Below the pieces are notes generated by a model that saw only the letters and a list, made by a program, of their open reading frames with translations, did not search any database and was not told the DNA's origin. From the NCBI GenBank assembly GCA_949152475.1, contig OX424563.1, positions 39,752,120 to 39,816,119 of the forward strand: 64,000 nucleotides of DNA, read 5' to 3'. Of the stretch, positions 29,901-45,020 are shown piece after piece; the first letter of the stretch is position 1, and every line of letters begins with the position of its first letter. Source of the stretch: Terebella lapidaria (lineage: Eukaryota > Annelida > Polychaeta > Terebellida > Terebellidae). A program made the translations under genes and the position numbers.

Positions 29901-31050
29901 GTACGATGGACATGCGACGCTTCACCGTATGATGGACATGCGACGCTCCACTGTACGACGGACATGTGACGCTCCACCGTATGATTGACATGCGAGGCTC
30001 CACCGTACGATGGACATGCGACGCTCCACCGTACGATGGACATGCGATGCTCCACTGTACGATGGACATGTGATGCTCCTCCGTATGATTGACATGCGAG
30101 ACTCCACCGTACGTTGGACATGTGACGCTCCACCGTACGATGGACATGGGATGCTCCTTCGTACGATGGACATGTGACGCTCCACCGTACGATGGACATG
30201 GGATGCTCCACCGTAGGATGGACATGTGACGCTCCACCGTATGATGGACATGCAATGCTCCACTGTACAATGGACATGTGAAGCTCCACCGTACGATGGA
30301 CATGGGATGCTCCACCGTATGATGGACATGTGACGCTCCACCGTATGATGGACATGTGACGCTCCACCGTATGATGGACATGTGACGCTCCACCGTACGA
30401 TGGACATGCGACGCTCCATCGTACGATGGACATGCGACAATCCACCGTACGATGGACATCTGACGCTCCTCTGTACGATGGACAAGCGACGCTCCATCGC
30501 AGGATGGACATGCGACGCTCCACCGTACGAAGGACATGCGATGCTCCACCGTACGATGGACATGCGACGCTCCACCGTACGATGGACATGCGACGCTCCA
30601 TCGTACGATGGACATGCGACGCTCCACCGTACGATGGACATGCGATGCTCCACTGTACGATGGACATGTGACGCTCCACCGTATGATGGACATGTGACGC
30701 TCCACCGTATGATGGACATGCAAGGCTCCACTGTACAATGGACATGTGACGCTCCACCGTACGATGGACATGCGATGCTCCATCGTACGATGGACATGTG
30801 ACGCTCCACCGTACGATGGACATGCGATGCTCCACTGTACGATGGACATGTGACGCTCCACCGTATGATGGACATGCAAGGCTCCACTGTACAATGGACA
30901 TGTGACGCTCCACTATACGATGGACATGCGATGCTCCACCGTATGATGGACATGCAACGCTCCATCGTATGATGGACATGTGACGCTCCACCGTACGATG
31001 GACATGCGATGCTCCACTGTACGATGGACATGTGACGCTCCACCGTATGA
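26937..31050. repeat. Block C, third copy, plus downstream satellite matching 41,001-45,020
   Basis: This region matches about 41,001-45,020 with shifts of 14,064, 13,986 and 13,960 bp as small whole-monomer events are crossed. One is a 78-bp (3-monomer) tandem duplication at about 27,321-27,408, marked by TTTACTGTAC at 27,321 and 27,399. Another is one extra monomer near 30,360. The match ends at about 31,050, where AGGCTATACT here corresponds to ATGCTTTACT there. A 25-bp monomer is present at about 27,244-27,250. Confidence 0.8.
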
Positions 31051-34000
31051 TTGACATGCGAGGCTATACTGTACGATGGACATGTGACGCTCCACCGTAC
31101 GATGGACATGGGATGCTCCTTCGTTCGATGGACATGTGACGCTCCACCGTACGATGGACATGGGATGCTCCACCGTAAGATGGACATGTGACGCTCCACC
31201 GTACGATGGGCATGCGATGCTGAAATGTACGATGGACATGTGATGCTCCACCGTACGATGGACATGTGACGCTGCACCGTACGATGGTCATGCAAGGCTC
31301 CACTGTACAATGGACATGCGACGCTCCACCGTACGATGGACATGCGATGCTCCACTGTACGATGGACATGTGACGCTCCACCGTATGATTGACATGCGAG
31401 GCTCCACTGTACGATGGACATGTGACGCTCCACCGTACGATGGACATGGGATGCTCCTGCATACGATGGACATGTGACGCTCCACCGTACGATGGACATG
31501 GGATGCTCCACCGTAGGATGGACATGTGACGCTCCACCGTACGATGGGCATGCGATGCTCCAATGTACGATGGACATGTGATGCTCCACCGTACGATGGA
31601 CATGTGACGCTCCACCGTATGATGGACATGCAAGGCTCCACTGTACAATGGACAGGTGACGCTCCACCGTACGATGGACATGGGATGCTCCACCGTATGA
31701 TGAACATGTGACGCTCCACCGTATGATGGACATGTGACGCTCCACCGTACGATGGACATGCGACGCTCCACCGTACGATGGACATCTGACGCTCCTCTGC
31801 ACGATGGACAAGCGACGCTCCACTGTACGATGGACATGTGATGCTCCACCGTACGATGGACATGCGACGCTCCATCGTACGATGGACATGTGATGCTCCA
31901 CCGTACGATGGACATGCGACACTCCATCGTACGATGGACTAGCGACACTCCACCGTAAGATGGACATGCGACGCTCCACCGTACAATGGACATGCGACGC
32001 TTCATCGCAGGATGGACATGCGACGCTCCACCGTACGAAGGACATGCGATGCTCCATCGTACGATGGACATGCGACGCTACATCGCAGGATGGACATGCG
32101 ACGCTCCACCATACGAAGGACATGCGATGCTCCACCGTACGATGGACATGCGACGCTCCATCGTACGATAGACATGTGACACTCCACCGTAAGATGGACA
32201 TCCGAGGCTCCACCGTACCATAGACATGCGACGCTCCACTGTATGATGGACATGCGATGCTTTACTGTACAATGGACACGTTACGCTCAACTGTAAGATG
32301 GACATGCGATGCTCCACAGTACGATGGACATGGGACGCTCCATCATACGATGGACATGTGATGCTCCACCATACGATCGACATGCGATGCTCCACCGTAC
32401 GATCGACATGTGATGCTCCACCGTACGATGGACATGTGACGCTCCACCATACGATGGACATGTGACGCTCCACTGTATGATGGTCATGCGATGCTTTACT
32501 GTACAATGGACACGTTTTGCTCAACCGTAAGAGTGACATGCGATGCTCCACAGTACGATGGACATGGGACGCTCCATCATACGATGGAAATGTGATGCTC
32601 CACCGTACGATCGACATGCGATGCTCCACCGTATGATCGACATGTGATGCTCCTCCGTACGATGGACATGGGATCCTCCATCGTACGAGGGACATGCGAT
32701 GCTCCACCGTACGATCGACATGCGATGCTCCACCGTACGATGGACATGCGATGTTCCATTGTACGATGGACATCTGATGCTCCACCATACGATAGACATG
32801 TGACACTCCGCTGTACGATGGACATGTGACGCTCCACTGTACGATGGACATGCGATGCTCCATCGTACGATGGACATGGGATGCTCTATTGTATGATGGA
32901 CTAGCGATGCTCCACCATAAGATGGACATGTGACGCCCCACCGTACGATGGACATGGGATGCTCCACCGTAGGATGGACATGTGACGCTCCACCGTACGA
33001 TGGGCATGCGATGCTCCAATGTACGATGGACATGTGATGCTCCACCGTACGATGGACATGTGACGCTCCACCGTATTATGGACATGCAAGGCTCCACTGT
33101 ACAATGGACATGTGACGCTCCACCGTACGATGGACATGGGATGCTCCACCGTATGATGAACATGTGACGCTCCACCGTATGATGGACATGTGACGCTCCA
33201 CCGTACGATGGACATGCGACGCTCCATCGTACGATGGACATGTGACAATCCACCGTACGATGGACATCTGACGCTCCTCTGCACGATGGACAAGCGACGC
33301 TCCACTGTACGATGGACATGTGATGCTCCACCGTACGATGGACATGCGACGCTCCATCGTACGATGGACATGGGATGCTCCACCGTACGATGGACATGCG
33401 ACACTCCATCGTACGATGGACTAGCGACACTCCACCGTAAGATGGACATGCGACGCTCCACCGTACGATGGACATGCGACGCTTCATCGCAGGATGGACA
33501 TGCGACGCTCCACCGTACGAAGGACATGCGATGCTCCACCGTACGATGGACATGCGACGCTACATCGCAGGATGGACATGCGACGCTCCACCATACGAAG
33601 GACATGCGATGCTCCACCGTACGATGGACATGCGACGCTCCATCGTACGATAGACATGTGACACTCCACCGTAAGATGGACATCCGAGGCTCCACCGTAC
33701 AATAGACATGCGACGCTCCACTGTATGATGGACATGCGATGCTTTACTGTACAATGGACACGTTACGCTCAACTGTAAGATGGACATGCGATGCTCCACA
33801 GTACGATGGACATGGGACGCTCCATCATACGATGGACATGTGATGCTCCACCATACGATCGACATGCGATGCTCCACCGTACGATCGACATGTGATGCTC
33901 CACCGTACGATGGACATGTGACGCTCCACCATACGATGGACATGTGACGCTCCACTGTATGATGGTCATGCGATGCTTTACTGTACAATGGACACGTTTT

Positions 34001-34432
34001 GCTCAACCGTAAGAGTGACATGCGATGCTCCACAGTACGATGGACATGGGACGCTCCATCATACGATGGAAATGTGATGCTCCACCGTACGATCGACATG
34101 CGATGCTCCACCGTATGATCGACATGTGATGCTCCACCGTACGATGGACATGGGATCCTCCATCGTACGATGGACATGCGATGCTCCACCGTACGATCGA
34201 CATGCGATGCTCCACCGTACGATGGACATGCGATGTTCCATTGTACGATGGACATCTGATGCTCCACCATACGATAGACATGTGACACTCCGCTGTACGA
34301 TGGACATGTGACGCTCCACTGTACGATGGACATGCGATGCTCCATCGTACGATGGACATGGGATGCTCTATCGTATGATGGACTAGCGATGCTCCACCAT
34401 AAGATGGACATGTGACGCCCCACCGTACGATG
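31051..34432. repeat. Satellite with a 1,482-bp (57-monomer) tandem duplication
   Basis: Sequence from about 31,778 to 32,950 aligns with about 33,260 to 34,432 at a shift of 1,482 bp. The two copies share unusual variants, including CATCCGAGG monomers and landmark monomers at 32,511 and 33,993. The left flank of the segment matches the 25-kb region at a shift of 6,161 bp. Only 26-bp monomers are present. Confidence 0.75.
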
Positions 34433-34568
34433 GACATGCGATGCTCCATCGTACGATGGACATGGGATGCTCTATCGTATGATGGACTAGCGATGCTCCA
34501 CCATAAGATGGACATGTGACGCCCCACCGTACGATGGACATGCGACGCTCCATCGTACGATGGACATG
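34361..34568. repeat. Local 4-monomer (104-bp) tandem duplication
   Basis: GGATGCTCTATCGTATG occurs at 34,361 and again at 34,465. The intervening monomers (a GACTAGCGATGC variant, a CCATAAG variant and GACGCCCC) are repeated in the same order. An equivalent 104-bp duplication is present at 45,409-45,616. Confidence 0.8.
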
Positions 34569-35369
34569 GGATGCTCCACCGTATGATGGACATGTGATGC
34601 TCTACCGTACGATGGACATGCGATGCTCCACCGTACGATGGACCTGTGATACTCCACCATACAATGGACATCTGACGCTCCACCGTACGATAGACATGCG
34701 ATGCTCCACCATACGATGGACATGTGATGCTCCACTGTACGATGGACATGTGACGCTCCACCATATGATGGACATGCAAGGCTCCACTGTACAATGGACA
34801 TGTGACGCTCCACCGTACGATGGACATGCGATGCTCCACTGTACGATGGAAATGTGACGCTCCACCGAACGATGGACATGCAACGCTCCATCGTACGATG
34901 GGCTAGCGACGTTCCACCGTAAGATGGACATGCGAGGCTCCACCGTACGATGGACATGCGACGCTCCATCACAGGATGAACATGCGACGCTCCACCGTAC
35001 GAAGGACATGCGATGCTCCACCGTACGATGGACATGCGACGCTCCACCGTACGATGGACATGCGACGCTCCATCGTACGATAGACATGTGACACTACACC
35101 GTAAGATGGACATGCGAGGCTCCACCGTACAATAGACATGTGACGCTCCACTGTATGATGGACATGCGATGCTTTACTGTACAATGGACACGTTACGCTC
35201 AACCGTAAGATGGACATGCGATGCTCCACAGTACGATGGACATGGGACGCTCCATCATACGATGGAAATGTGACGCTCCACCGTACGATCGACATGCGAT
35301 GCTCCACCGTATGATCGACATGTGATGCTCCACCGTACGATGGACATGGGATCCTCCATCGTACGATGG
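34433..35369. repeat. Mosaic satellite segment before the fourth block C
   Basis: Monomers only. It contains a partial copy of the CCGAACG / GGGCTAGCG part of block C near 34,865-34,910. It then switches to the order seen after 1,250, including the landmark monomer without the T-run at about 35,189. The junction between phases lies near 34,935. Confidence 0.65.
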
Positions 35370-38300
35370 ACATGCGATGCTCCACCGTATGATGGACATG
35401 TGATGCTCTACCGTACGATGGACATGTGATGCTCCACCATATGATGGACATGCAAGGCTCCACTGTACAATGGACATGTGACGCTCCACCGTACGATGGA
35501 CATGCGATGCTCCACTGTACGATGGAAATGTGACGCTCCACCGAACGATGGACATGCAACGCTCCATCGTACGATGGGCTAGCGACGTTCCACCGTAAGA
35601 TGGACATGCGACGCTCCATGTACGATGGACATGTGACGCTCCACCGTACGATGGACATGCGACGCTCCACTGTATGATGGACATGCGATGCTTTACTGTA
35701 CAATGGACATGTGATGCTCCACCGTATGATGGACATGTGACGCTCCATCGTACGATGGACTAGCGAAGCTCCACCGTAAGGTGGACATGCGACGCTCCAC
35801 AGTACGTTGGACATGGGACGCTCCATCGTACGATGGACATGTGACACTCCACCGTACGATCGACATGCAATGCTTCACAGTACCATGGACATGTGATGCT
35901 CCACCGTACGATGGACATCTAATGCTCCACCATACGATGGACATGCGATGCTCCACCGTACGATGGACATGCGATGCTCCACCGTACGATGGACATGCGA
36001 CGCTCCACCGTACGATGGACATGCGATGCTCCACTGTACGATGGACATGTGACGCTCCACCGTATGATTGACATGCGAGGCTCCACTGTACGATGGACAT
36101 GTGACGCTCCACCGTACGATGGACATTTGATGCTCCACCGTAGGATGGACATGTGACGCTCCACCGTACGATGGGCATGCGATGCTCCAATGTACGATGG
36201 ACATGTGATGCTCCACCGTACGATGGACATGTGACGCTCCACCGTATGATGGACATGCAAGGCTCCACTGTACAATGGACATGTGACGCTCCACCGTACA
36301 ATGGGCATGGGATGCTCCACCGTATGATGGACATGTGACGCTCCACCGTATGATGGACATGTGACGCTCCACCGTACGATGGACATGCGACGCTCCATCG
36401 TACGATGGACATGTGACAATCCACCGTACGATGGACATCTGACGCTCCTCTGCACGATGGACAAGCGACGCTCCACTGTACGATGGACATGTGATGCTCC
36501 ACCGTACGATGGACATGCGACGCTCCATCGTACGATGGACTAGCGACACTCCACCGTAAGATGGACTGGCGAGGCTCCACCGTACGATGGACATGCGACG
36601 CTCCATCGCAGGATGAACATGCGACGCTCCACCGTACGAAGGACATGCGATGCTCCACCGTACGATGGACATGCGACGCTCCACCGTACGATGGACATGC
36701 GACGCTCCATCGTACGATAGACATGTGACACTACACCGTAAGATGGACATGCGAGGCTCCACCGTACAATAGACATGCGACGCTCCACTGTATGAATGAC
36801 ATGCGATGTTTTACTGTACAATGGACACGTTACGCTCAACCGTAAGATGGACATGCGATGCTCCACAGTACGATGGACATGGGACGCTCCATCATACGAT
36901 GGACATGTGATGCTCCACCATACGATCGACATGCGATGCTCCACCGTTCGATCGACATGTGATGCTCCACCGTACGATGGACATGTGACGCTCCACCATA
37001 CGATGGACATGTGATGCTCCACTGTATGATGGACATGCGATGCTTTACTGTACAATGGACACGTTTTGCTCAACCGTAAGAGTGACATGCGATGCTCCAC
37101 AGTACGATGGACATGGGACGCTCCATCATACGATGGAAATGTGACGCTCCACCGTACGATCGACATGCGATGCTCCACCGTATGATCGACATGTGATGCT
37201 CCACCGTACGATGGACATGGGATCCTCCATCGTACGATGGACATGCGATGCTCCACCGTACGATCGACATGCGATGCTCCACCGTACGATGGACATGCGA
37301 TGTTCCATTGTACGATGGACATCTGATGCTCCACCATACGATGGACATGTGACACTCCGCTGTACGATGGACATGTGACGCTCCACCGTACGATGGACAT
37401 GCGACGCTCCATCGTACGATGGACATGGGATGCTCTATCGTATGATGGACTAGCGATGCTCCACCGTAAGATGGACATGTGACGCCCCACAGTACGATGG
37501 ACATGCGACGCTCCATCGTACGATGGACATGGGATGCTCCACCGTATGATGGACATGTGACGCTCTACCGTACGATGGACATGCGATGCTCCACCGTACG
37601 ATGGACCTGTGATGCTCCACCATACAATGGACATCTGACGCTCCACCGTACGATAGACATGCGATGCTCCACCATACGATGGACATGTGACGCTCCACCG
37701 TACGATGGACATGCGACGCTCCACCGTACGATGGACATGCGATGCTCCACTGTACGATGGACATGTGACGCTCCACCGTATGATGGACATGCAAGGCTCC
37801 ACTGTACAATGGACATGTGACGCTCCACTATACGATGGACATGCGATGCTCCACCGTATGATGGACATGCAACGCTCCATCGTACGATGGACATGTGACG
37901 CTCCACCGTACGATGGACATGCGATGCTCCACTGTACGATGGACATGTGACGCTCCACCGTATGATTGACATGCGACGCTATACTGTACGATGGACATGT
38001 GACGCTCCACCGTACGATGGACATGGGATGCTCCTTCGTTCGATGGACATGTGACGCTCCACCGTACGATGGACATGGGATGCTCCACCGTAAGATGGAC
38101 ATGTGACGCTCCACCGTACGATGGGCATGCGATGCTGAAATGTACGATGGACATGTGATGCTCCACCGTACGATGGACATGTGACGCTGCACCGTACGAT
38201 GGTCATGCAAGGCTCCACTGTACAATGGACATGCGACGCTCCACCGTACGATGGACATGCGACGCTCCACCGTACGATGGACATGCGACGCTCCACTGTA

Positions 38301-40069
38301 CGATGGACATGTGACGCTCCACCGTATGATTGACATGCGAGGCTCCACCGTACGATGGACATGCGACGCTCCACCGTACGATGGACATGTGACGCTGCAC
38401 CGTACGATGGACATGCGATGCTCCACTGTACGATGGACATGTGATGCTCCACCGTATGATTGACATGCGAGACTCCACTGTACGTTGGACATGTGACGCT
38501 CCACCGTACGATGGACATGGGATGCTCCTTCGTACGATGGACATGTGACGCTCCACCGTACGATGGACATGGGATGCTCCACCGTAGGATGGACATGTGA
38601 CGCTCCACCGTATGATGGACATGCAATGCTCCACTGTACAATGGACATGTGAAGCTCCACCGTACGATGGACATGGGATGCTCCACCGTATGATGGACAT
38701 GTGACGCTCCACCGTATGATGGACCTGTGATGCTCCACCATACGATGGACATCTGACGCTCCACCGTACGATGGACATGCGATGCTCCACTGTACGATGG
38801 ACATGTGACGCTCCACCATACGATGGACATCTGACGCTCCACCGTACGATGGACATGCGATGCTCCACTGTACGATGGACATGTGACGCTCCACCGTATG
38901 ATTGACATGCGAGGCTATACTGTACAATGGACATGTGACGCTCCACCGTAAGATGGACATGGGATGCTCCTTCGTACGATGGACATGTGACGCTCCACCG
39001 TACGATGGACATGGGATGCTCCACCGTAGGATGGACATGTGACGCTCCACCATACGATGGGCATGCGATGCTCCAATGTACGATGGACATGTGATGCTCC
39101 AACGTACGATGGACATGTGACGCTCCACCGTACGACGGTCATGCAAGGCTCCACTGTACCATGGACATGTGACGCTCCACCGTACGATGGACATGCGACG
39201 CTCCACCGTACGATGGACATGCGACGCTCCACTGTACGATGGACATGTGACGCTCCACCGTATGATTGACATGCGAGGCTCCACCGTACGATGGACATGC
39301 GACGCTCCACCGTACGATGGACATGCGATGCTCCACTGTACGATGGACATGTGACGCTCCACCGTATGATTGACATGCGAGGCTCCACTGTACGATGGAC
39401 ATGTGACGCTCCACCGTACGATGGACATGGGATGCTCCTGCATACGATGGACATGTGACGCTCCACCGTACGATGGACATGGGATGCTCCACCGTAGGAT
39501 GGACATGTGACGCTCCACCGTACGATGGGCATGCGATGCTCCAATGTACGATGGACATGTGATGCTCCACCGTACGATGGACATGTGACGCTCCACCGTA
39601 TGATGGACATGCAAGGCTCCACTGTACAATGGACATGTGACGCTCCACCGTACGATGGACATGGGATGCTCCACCGTATGATGAACATGTGACGCTCCAC
39701 CGTATGATGGACATGTGACGCTCCACCGTACGATGGACATGCGACGCTCCATCGTACGATGGACATGTGACAATCCACCGTACGATGGACATCTGACGCT
39801 CCTCTGCACGATGGACAAGCGACGCTCCACTGTACGATGGACATGTGATGCTCCACCGTACGATGGACATGCGACGCTCCATCGTATGATGGACATGTGA
39901 TGCTCCATCGTATGATGGACATGCGACGCTCCATCGTACGATGGACTAGCGACACTCCACCGTAAGATGGACATGCGACGCTCCACCGTACGATGGACAT
40001 GCGACGCTTCATCGCAGGATGGACATGCGACGATCCACCGTACGAAGGACATGCGATGCTCCACCGTAC
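35370..40069. repeat. Block C, fourth copy, plus downstream satellite
   Basis: This region matches 62-2,440 at a shift of 35,307 bp (1,358 x 26 minus 1). The missing base is the 25-bp monomer near 35,615-35,622. Past about 37,750 the shift changes by whole monomers; by 39,139 it is 35,359 bp against 3,780. The reverse strand here contains the longest open frame of the window (36,540-40,142, 1,200 codons), judged to be non-coding. Confidence 0.75.
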
Positions 40070-43000
40070 GATGGACATGCGACGCTCCATCGTACGATAG
40101 ACATGTGACACTCCACCGTAAGATGGACATCCGAGGCTCCACCGTACAATAGACATGCGACGCTCCACTGTATGATGGACATGCGATGCTTTACTGTACA
40201 ATGGACACGTTACGCTCAACCGTAAGATGGACATGCGATGCTCCACAGTACGATGGACATGGGACGCTCCATCATACGATGGACATGTGATGCTCCACCA
40301 TACGATCGACATGCGATGCTCCACCGTATGATCGACATGTGATGCTCCACCGTACGATGGACATGTGACGCTCCACCATACGATGGACATGTGACGCTCC
40401 ACTGTATGATGGTCATGCGATGCTTTACTGTACAATGGACACGTTTTGCTCAACCGTAAGAGTGACATGCGATGCTCCACAGTACGATGGACATGGGACG
40501 CTCCATCATACGATGGAAATGTGACGCTCCACCGTACGATCGACATGCGATGCTCCACCGTATGATCGACATGTGATGCTCCACCGTACGATGGACATGG
40601 GATCCTCCATCGTACGATGGACATGCGATGCTCCACCGTACGATCGACATGCGATGCTCCACCGTACGATGGACATGCGATGTTCCATTGTACGATGGAC
40701 ATCTGATGCTCAACCATACGATGGACATGTGACACTCCGCTGTACGATGGACATGTGACGCTCCACTGTACGATGGACATGCGATGCTCCATCGTACGAT
40801 GGACATGGGATGCTCTATCGTATGATGGACTAGCGATGCTCCACCATAAGATGGACATGTGACGCCCCACCGTACGATGGACATGCGACGCTCCATCGTA
40901 CGATGGACATGGGATGCTCCATCGTACGATGGACATGGGATGCTCCACCGTATGATGGACATGTGACGCTCTACCGTACGATGGACATGCGATGCTCCAC
41001 CGTACGATGGACCTGTGATACTCCACCATACAATGGACATCTGACGCTCCACCGTATGATAGACATGCGATGCTCCACCATACGATGGACATGTGATGCT
41101 CCACTGTACGATGGACATGTGACGCTCCACCATATGATGGACATGCAAGGCTCCACTGTACAATGGACATGTGACGCTCCACTGTACGATGGACATGCGA
41201 TGCTCCACTGTACGATGGAAATGTGACGCTCCACCGAACGATGGACATGCAATGCTCCATCGTACGATGGGCTAGCGACGTTCCACCGTAAGATGGACAT
41301 GCGACGCTCCATGTACGATGGACATGTGACGCTCCACCGTACGATGGACATGCGACGCTCCACTGTATGATGGACATGCGATGCTTTACTGTACAATGGA
41401 CATGTGATGCTCCACCGTATGATGGACATGTGACGCTCCATCGTACGATGGACTAGCGAAGCTCCACCGTAAGGTGGACATGCGACGCTCCACAGTACGT
41501 TGGACATGGGACGCTCCATCGTACGATGGACATGTGACACTCCACCGTACGATCGACATGCAATGCTTCACAGTACCATGGACATGTGATGCTCCACCGT
41601 ACGATGGACATCTAATGCTCCACCATACGATGGACATGCGATGCTCCACCGTACGATGGACATGTGATGCTCCACCGTACGATGGACATGCGACGCTCCA
41701 CCGTACGATGGACATGCGATGCTCCACTGTACGATGGACATGTGACGCTCCACCGTATGATTGACATGCGAGGCTCCACTGTACGATGGACATGTGACGC
41801 TCCACCGTACGATGGACATGGGATGCTCCACCGTAGGATGGACATGTGACGCTCCACCGTACGATGGGCATGCGATGCTCCAATGTACGATGGACATGTG
41901 ATGCTCCACCGTACGATGGACATGGGACGCTCCACCATATGATGGACATGCAAGGCTCCACTGTACAATGGACATGTGACTCTCCACCGTACGATGGACA
42001 TGGGATGCTCCACCGTATGATGGACATGTGACGCTCCACCGTATGATGGACATGTGACGCTCCACCGTACGATGGACATGCGACGCTCCATCGTACGATG
42101 GACATGTGACAATCCACCGTACGATGGACATCTGACGCTCCTCTGCACGATGGACAAGCGACGCTCCACTGTACGATGGACATGTGATGCTCCACCGTAC
42201 GATGGACATGCGACGCTCCATCGTACGATGGACTAGCGACACTCCACCGTAAGATGGACATGCGAGGCTCCACCGTACGATGGACATGCGACGCTCCATC
42301 GCAGGATGAACATGCGACGCTCCACCGTACGAAGGACATGCGATGCTCCACCGTACGATGGACATGCGACGCTCCACCGTACGATGGACATGCGACGCTC
42401 CATCGTACGATAGACATGTGACACTACACCGTAAGATGGACATGCGAGGCTCCACCGTACAATAGACATGCGACGCTCCACTGTATGATGGACATGCGAT
42501 GCTTTACTGTACAATGGACACGTTACGCTCAACCGTAAGATGGACATGCGATGCTCCACAGTACGATGGACATGGGACGCTCCATCATACGATGGACATG
42601 TGATGCTCCACCATACGATCGACATGCGATGCTCCACCGTTCGATCGACATGTGATGCTCCACCGTACGATGGACATGTGACGCTCCACCATACGATGGA
42701 CATGTGACGCTCCACTGTATGATGGACATGCGATGCTTTACTGTACAATGGACACGTTTTGCTCAACCGTAAGAGTGACATGCGATGCTCCACAGTACGA
42801 TGGACATGGGACGCTCCATCATACGATGGAAATGTGACGCTCCACCGTACGATCGACATGCGATGCACCACCGTATGATCGACATGTGATGCTCCACCGT
42901 ACGATGGACATGGGATCCTCCATCGTACGATGGACATGCGATGCTCCACCGTACGATCGACATGCGATGCTCCACCGTACGATGGACATGCGATGTTCCA

Positions 43001-45020
43001 TTGTACGATGGACATCTGATGCTCCACCATACGATGGACATGTGACACTCCGCTGTACGATGGACATGTGACGCTCCACCGTACGATGGACATGCGACGC
43101 TCCATCGTACGATGGACATGGGATGCTCTATCGTATGATGGACTAGCGATGCTCCACCGTAAGATGGACATGTGACGCCCCACCGTACGATGGACATGCG
43201 ACGCTCCATCGTACGATGGACATGGGATGCTCCACCGTAGGATGGACATGTGACGCTCTACCGTACGATGGACATGCGATGCTCCACCGTACGATGGACC
43301 TGTGATGCTCCACCATACAATGGACATCTGACGCTCCACCGTACGATAGACATGCGATGCTCCACCATACGATGGACATGTGACGCTCCACCGTACGATG
43401 GACATGCGACGCTCCACCGTACGATGGACATGCGATGCTCCACTGTACGATGGACATGTGACGCTCCACCGTATGATGGACATGCAAGGCTCGACTGTAC
43501 AATGGACATGTGACGCTCCACTATACGATGGACATGCGATGCTCCACCGTATGATGGACATGCAACGCTCCATCGTACGGTGGACATGTGACGCTCCACC
43601 GTACGATGGACATGCGATGCTCCACTGTACGATGGACATGTGACGCTCCACCGTACGATGGACATGGGATGCTCCTTCGTTCGATGGACATGTGACGCTC
43701 CACCGTACGATGGACATGGGATGCTCCACCGTAAGATGGACATGTGACGCTCCACCGTACGATGGGCATGCGATGCTGAAATGTACGATGGACATGTGAT
43801 GCTCCACCGTACGATGGACATGTGATGCTCCACCGTACGATGGTCATGCAAGGCTCCACTGTACAATGGACATGCGACGCTTCACCGTACGATGGACATG
43901 CGACGCTCCACCGTATGATGGACATGCGACGCTCCACTGTACGATGGACATGTGACGCTCCACCGTATGATTGACATGCGAGGCTCCACCGTACGATGGA
44001 CATGCGACGCTCCACCGTACGATGGACATGCGATGCTCCACTGTACGATGGACATGTGATGCTCCACCGTATGATTGACATGCGAGACTCCACTGTACGT
44101 TGGACATGTGACGCTCCACCGTACGATGGACATGGGATGCTCCTTCGTACGATGGACATGTGACGCTCCACCGTACGATGGACATGGGATGCTCCACCGT
44201 AGGATGGACATGTGACGCTCCACCGTATGATGGACATGCAATGCTCCACTGTACAATGGACATGTGAAGCTCCACCGTACGATGGACATGGGATGCTCCA
44301 CCGTATGATGGACATGTGACGCTCCACCGTATGATGGACATGTGACGCTCCACCGTACGATGGACATGCGACGCTCCATCGTACGATGGACATGCGACAA
44401 TCCACCGTACGATGGACATCTGACGCTCCTCTGTACGATGGACAAGCGACGCTCCATCGCAGGATGGACATGCGACGCTCCACCGTACGAAGGACATGCG
44501 ATGCTCCACCGTACGATGGACATGCGACGCTCCACCGTACGATGGACATGCGACGCTCCATCGTACGATGGACATGCGACGCTCCACCGTACGATGGACA
44601 TGCGATGCTCCACTGTACGATGGACATGTGACGCTCCACCGTATGATGGACATGCAAGGCTCCACTGTACAATGGACATGTGACGCTCCACTATACGATG
44701 GACATGCGATGCTCCACCGTATGATGGACATGCAACGCTCCATCGTACGATGGACATGTGACGCTCCACCGTACGATGGACATGCGATGCTCCACTGTAC
44801 GATGGACATGTGACGCTCCACCGTATGATGGACATGCAAGGCTCCACTGTACAATGGACATGTGACGCTCCACTATACGATGGACATGCGATGCTCCACC
44901 GTATGATGGACATGCAACGCTCCATCGTATGATGGACATGTGACGCTCCACCGTACGATGGACATGCGATGCTCCACTGTACGATGGACATGTGACGCTC
45001 CACCGTATGATTGACATGCG
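40070..45020. repeat. Satellite block recurring from 26-31 kb, including fifth block C
   Basis: This is the downstream partner of 26,000-31,050. Block C begins at about 41,001 (shift 41,000 from the window start) and carries its 25-bp monomer near 41,308. Landmark monomers lie at 40,440 and 42,753. Near the right end there is a 7-monomer (182-bp) tandem duplication, marked by CCACTATACG at 44,688 and 44,870, parallel to the one near 24,567. Confidence 0.78.

Noticed and set aside
36540-40142. A 1,200-codon reverse-strand open frame, and others at 6,484-10,023 (1,179 codons), 15,895-19,134 (1,079), 10,254-12,947 (897) and 38,915-41,377 (820)
   Set aside because: They encode only the translated satellite (a 26-residue repeat equal to three monomers). 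Equally open frames overlap them in the other minus phases, and ends fall wherever a monomer variant happens to create a stop. No start context, codon bias, domain or non-repeat end supports a gene.
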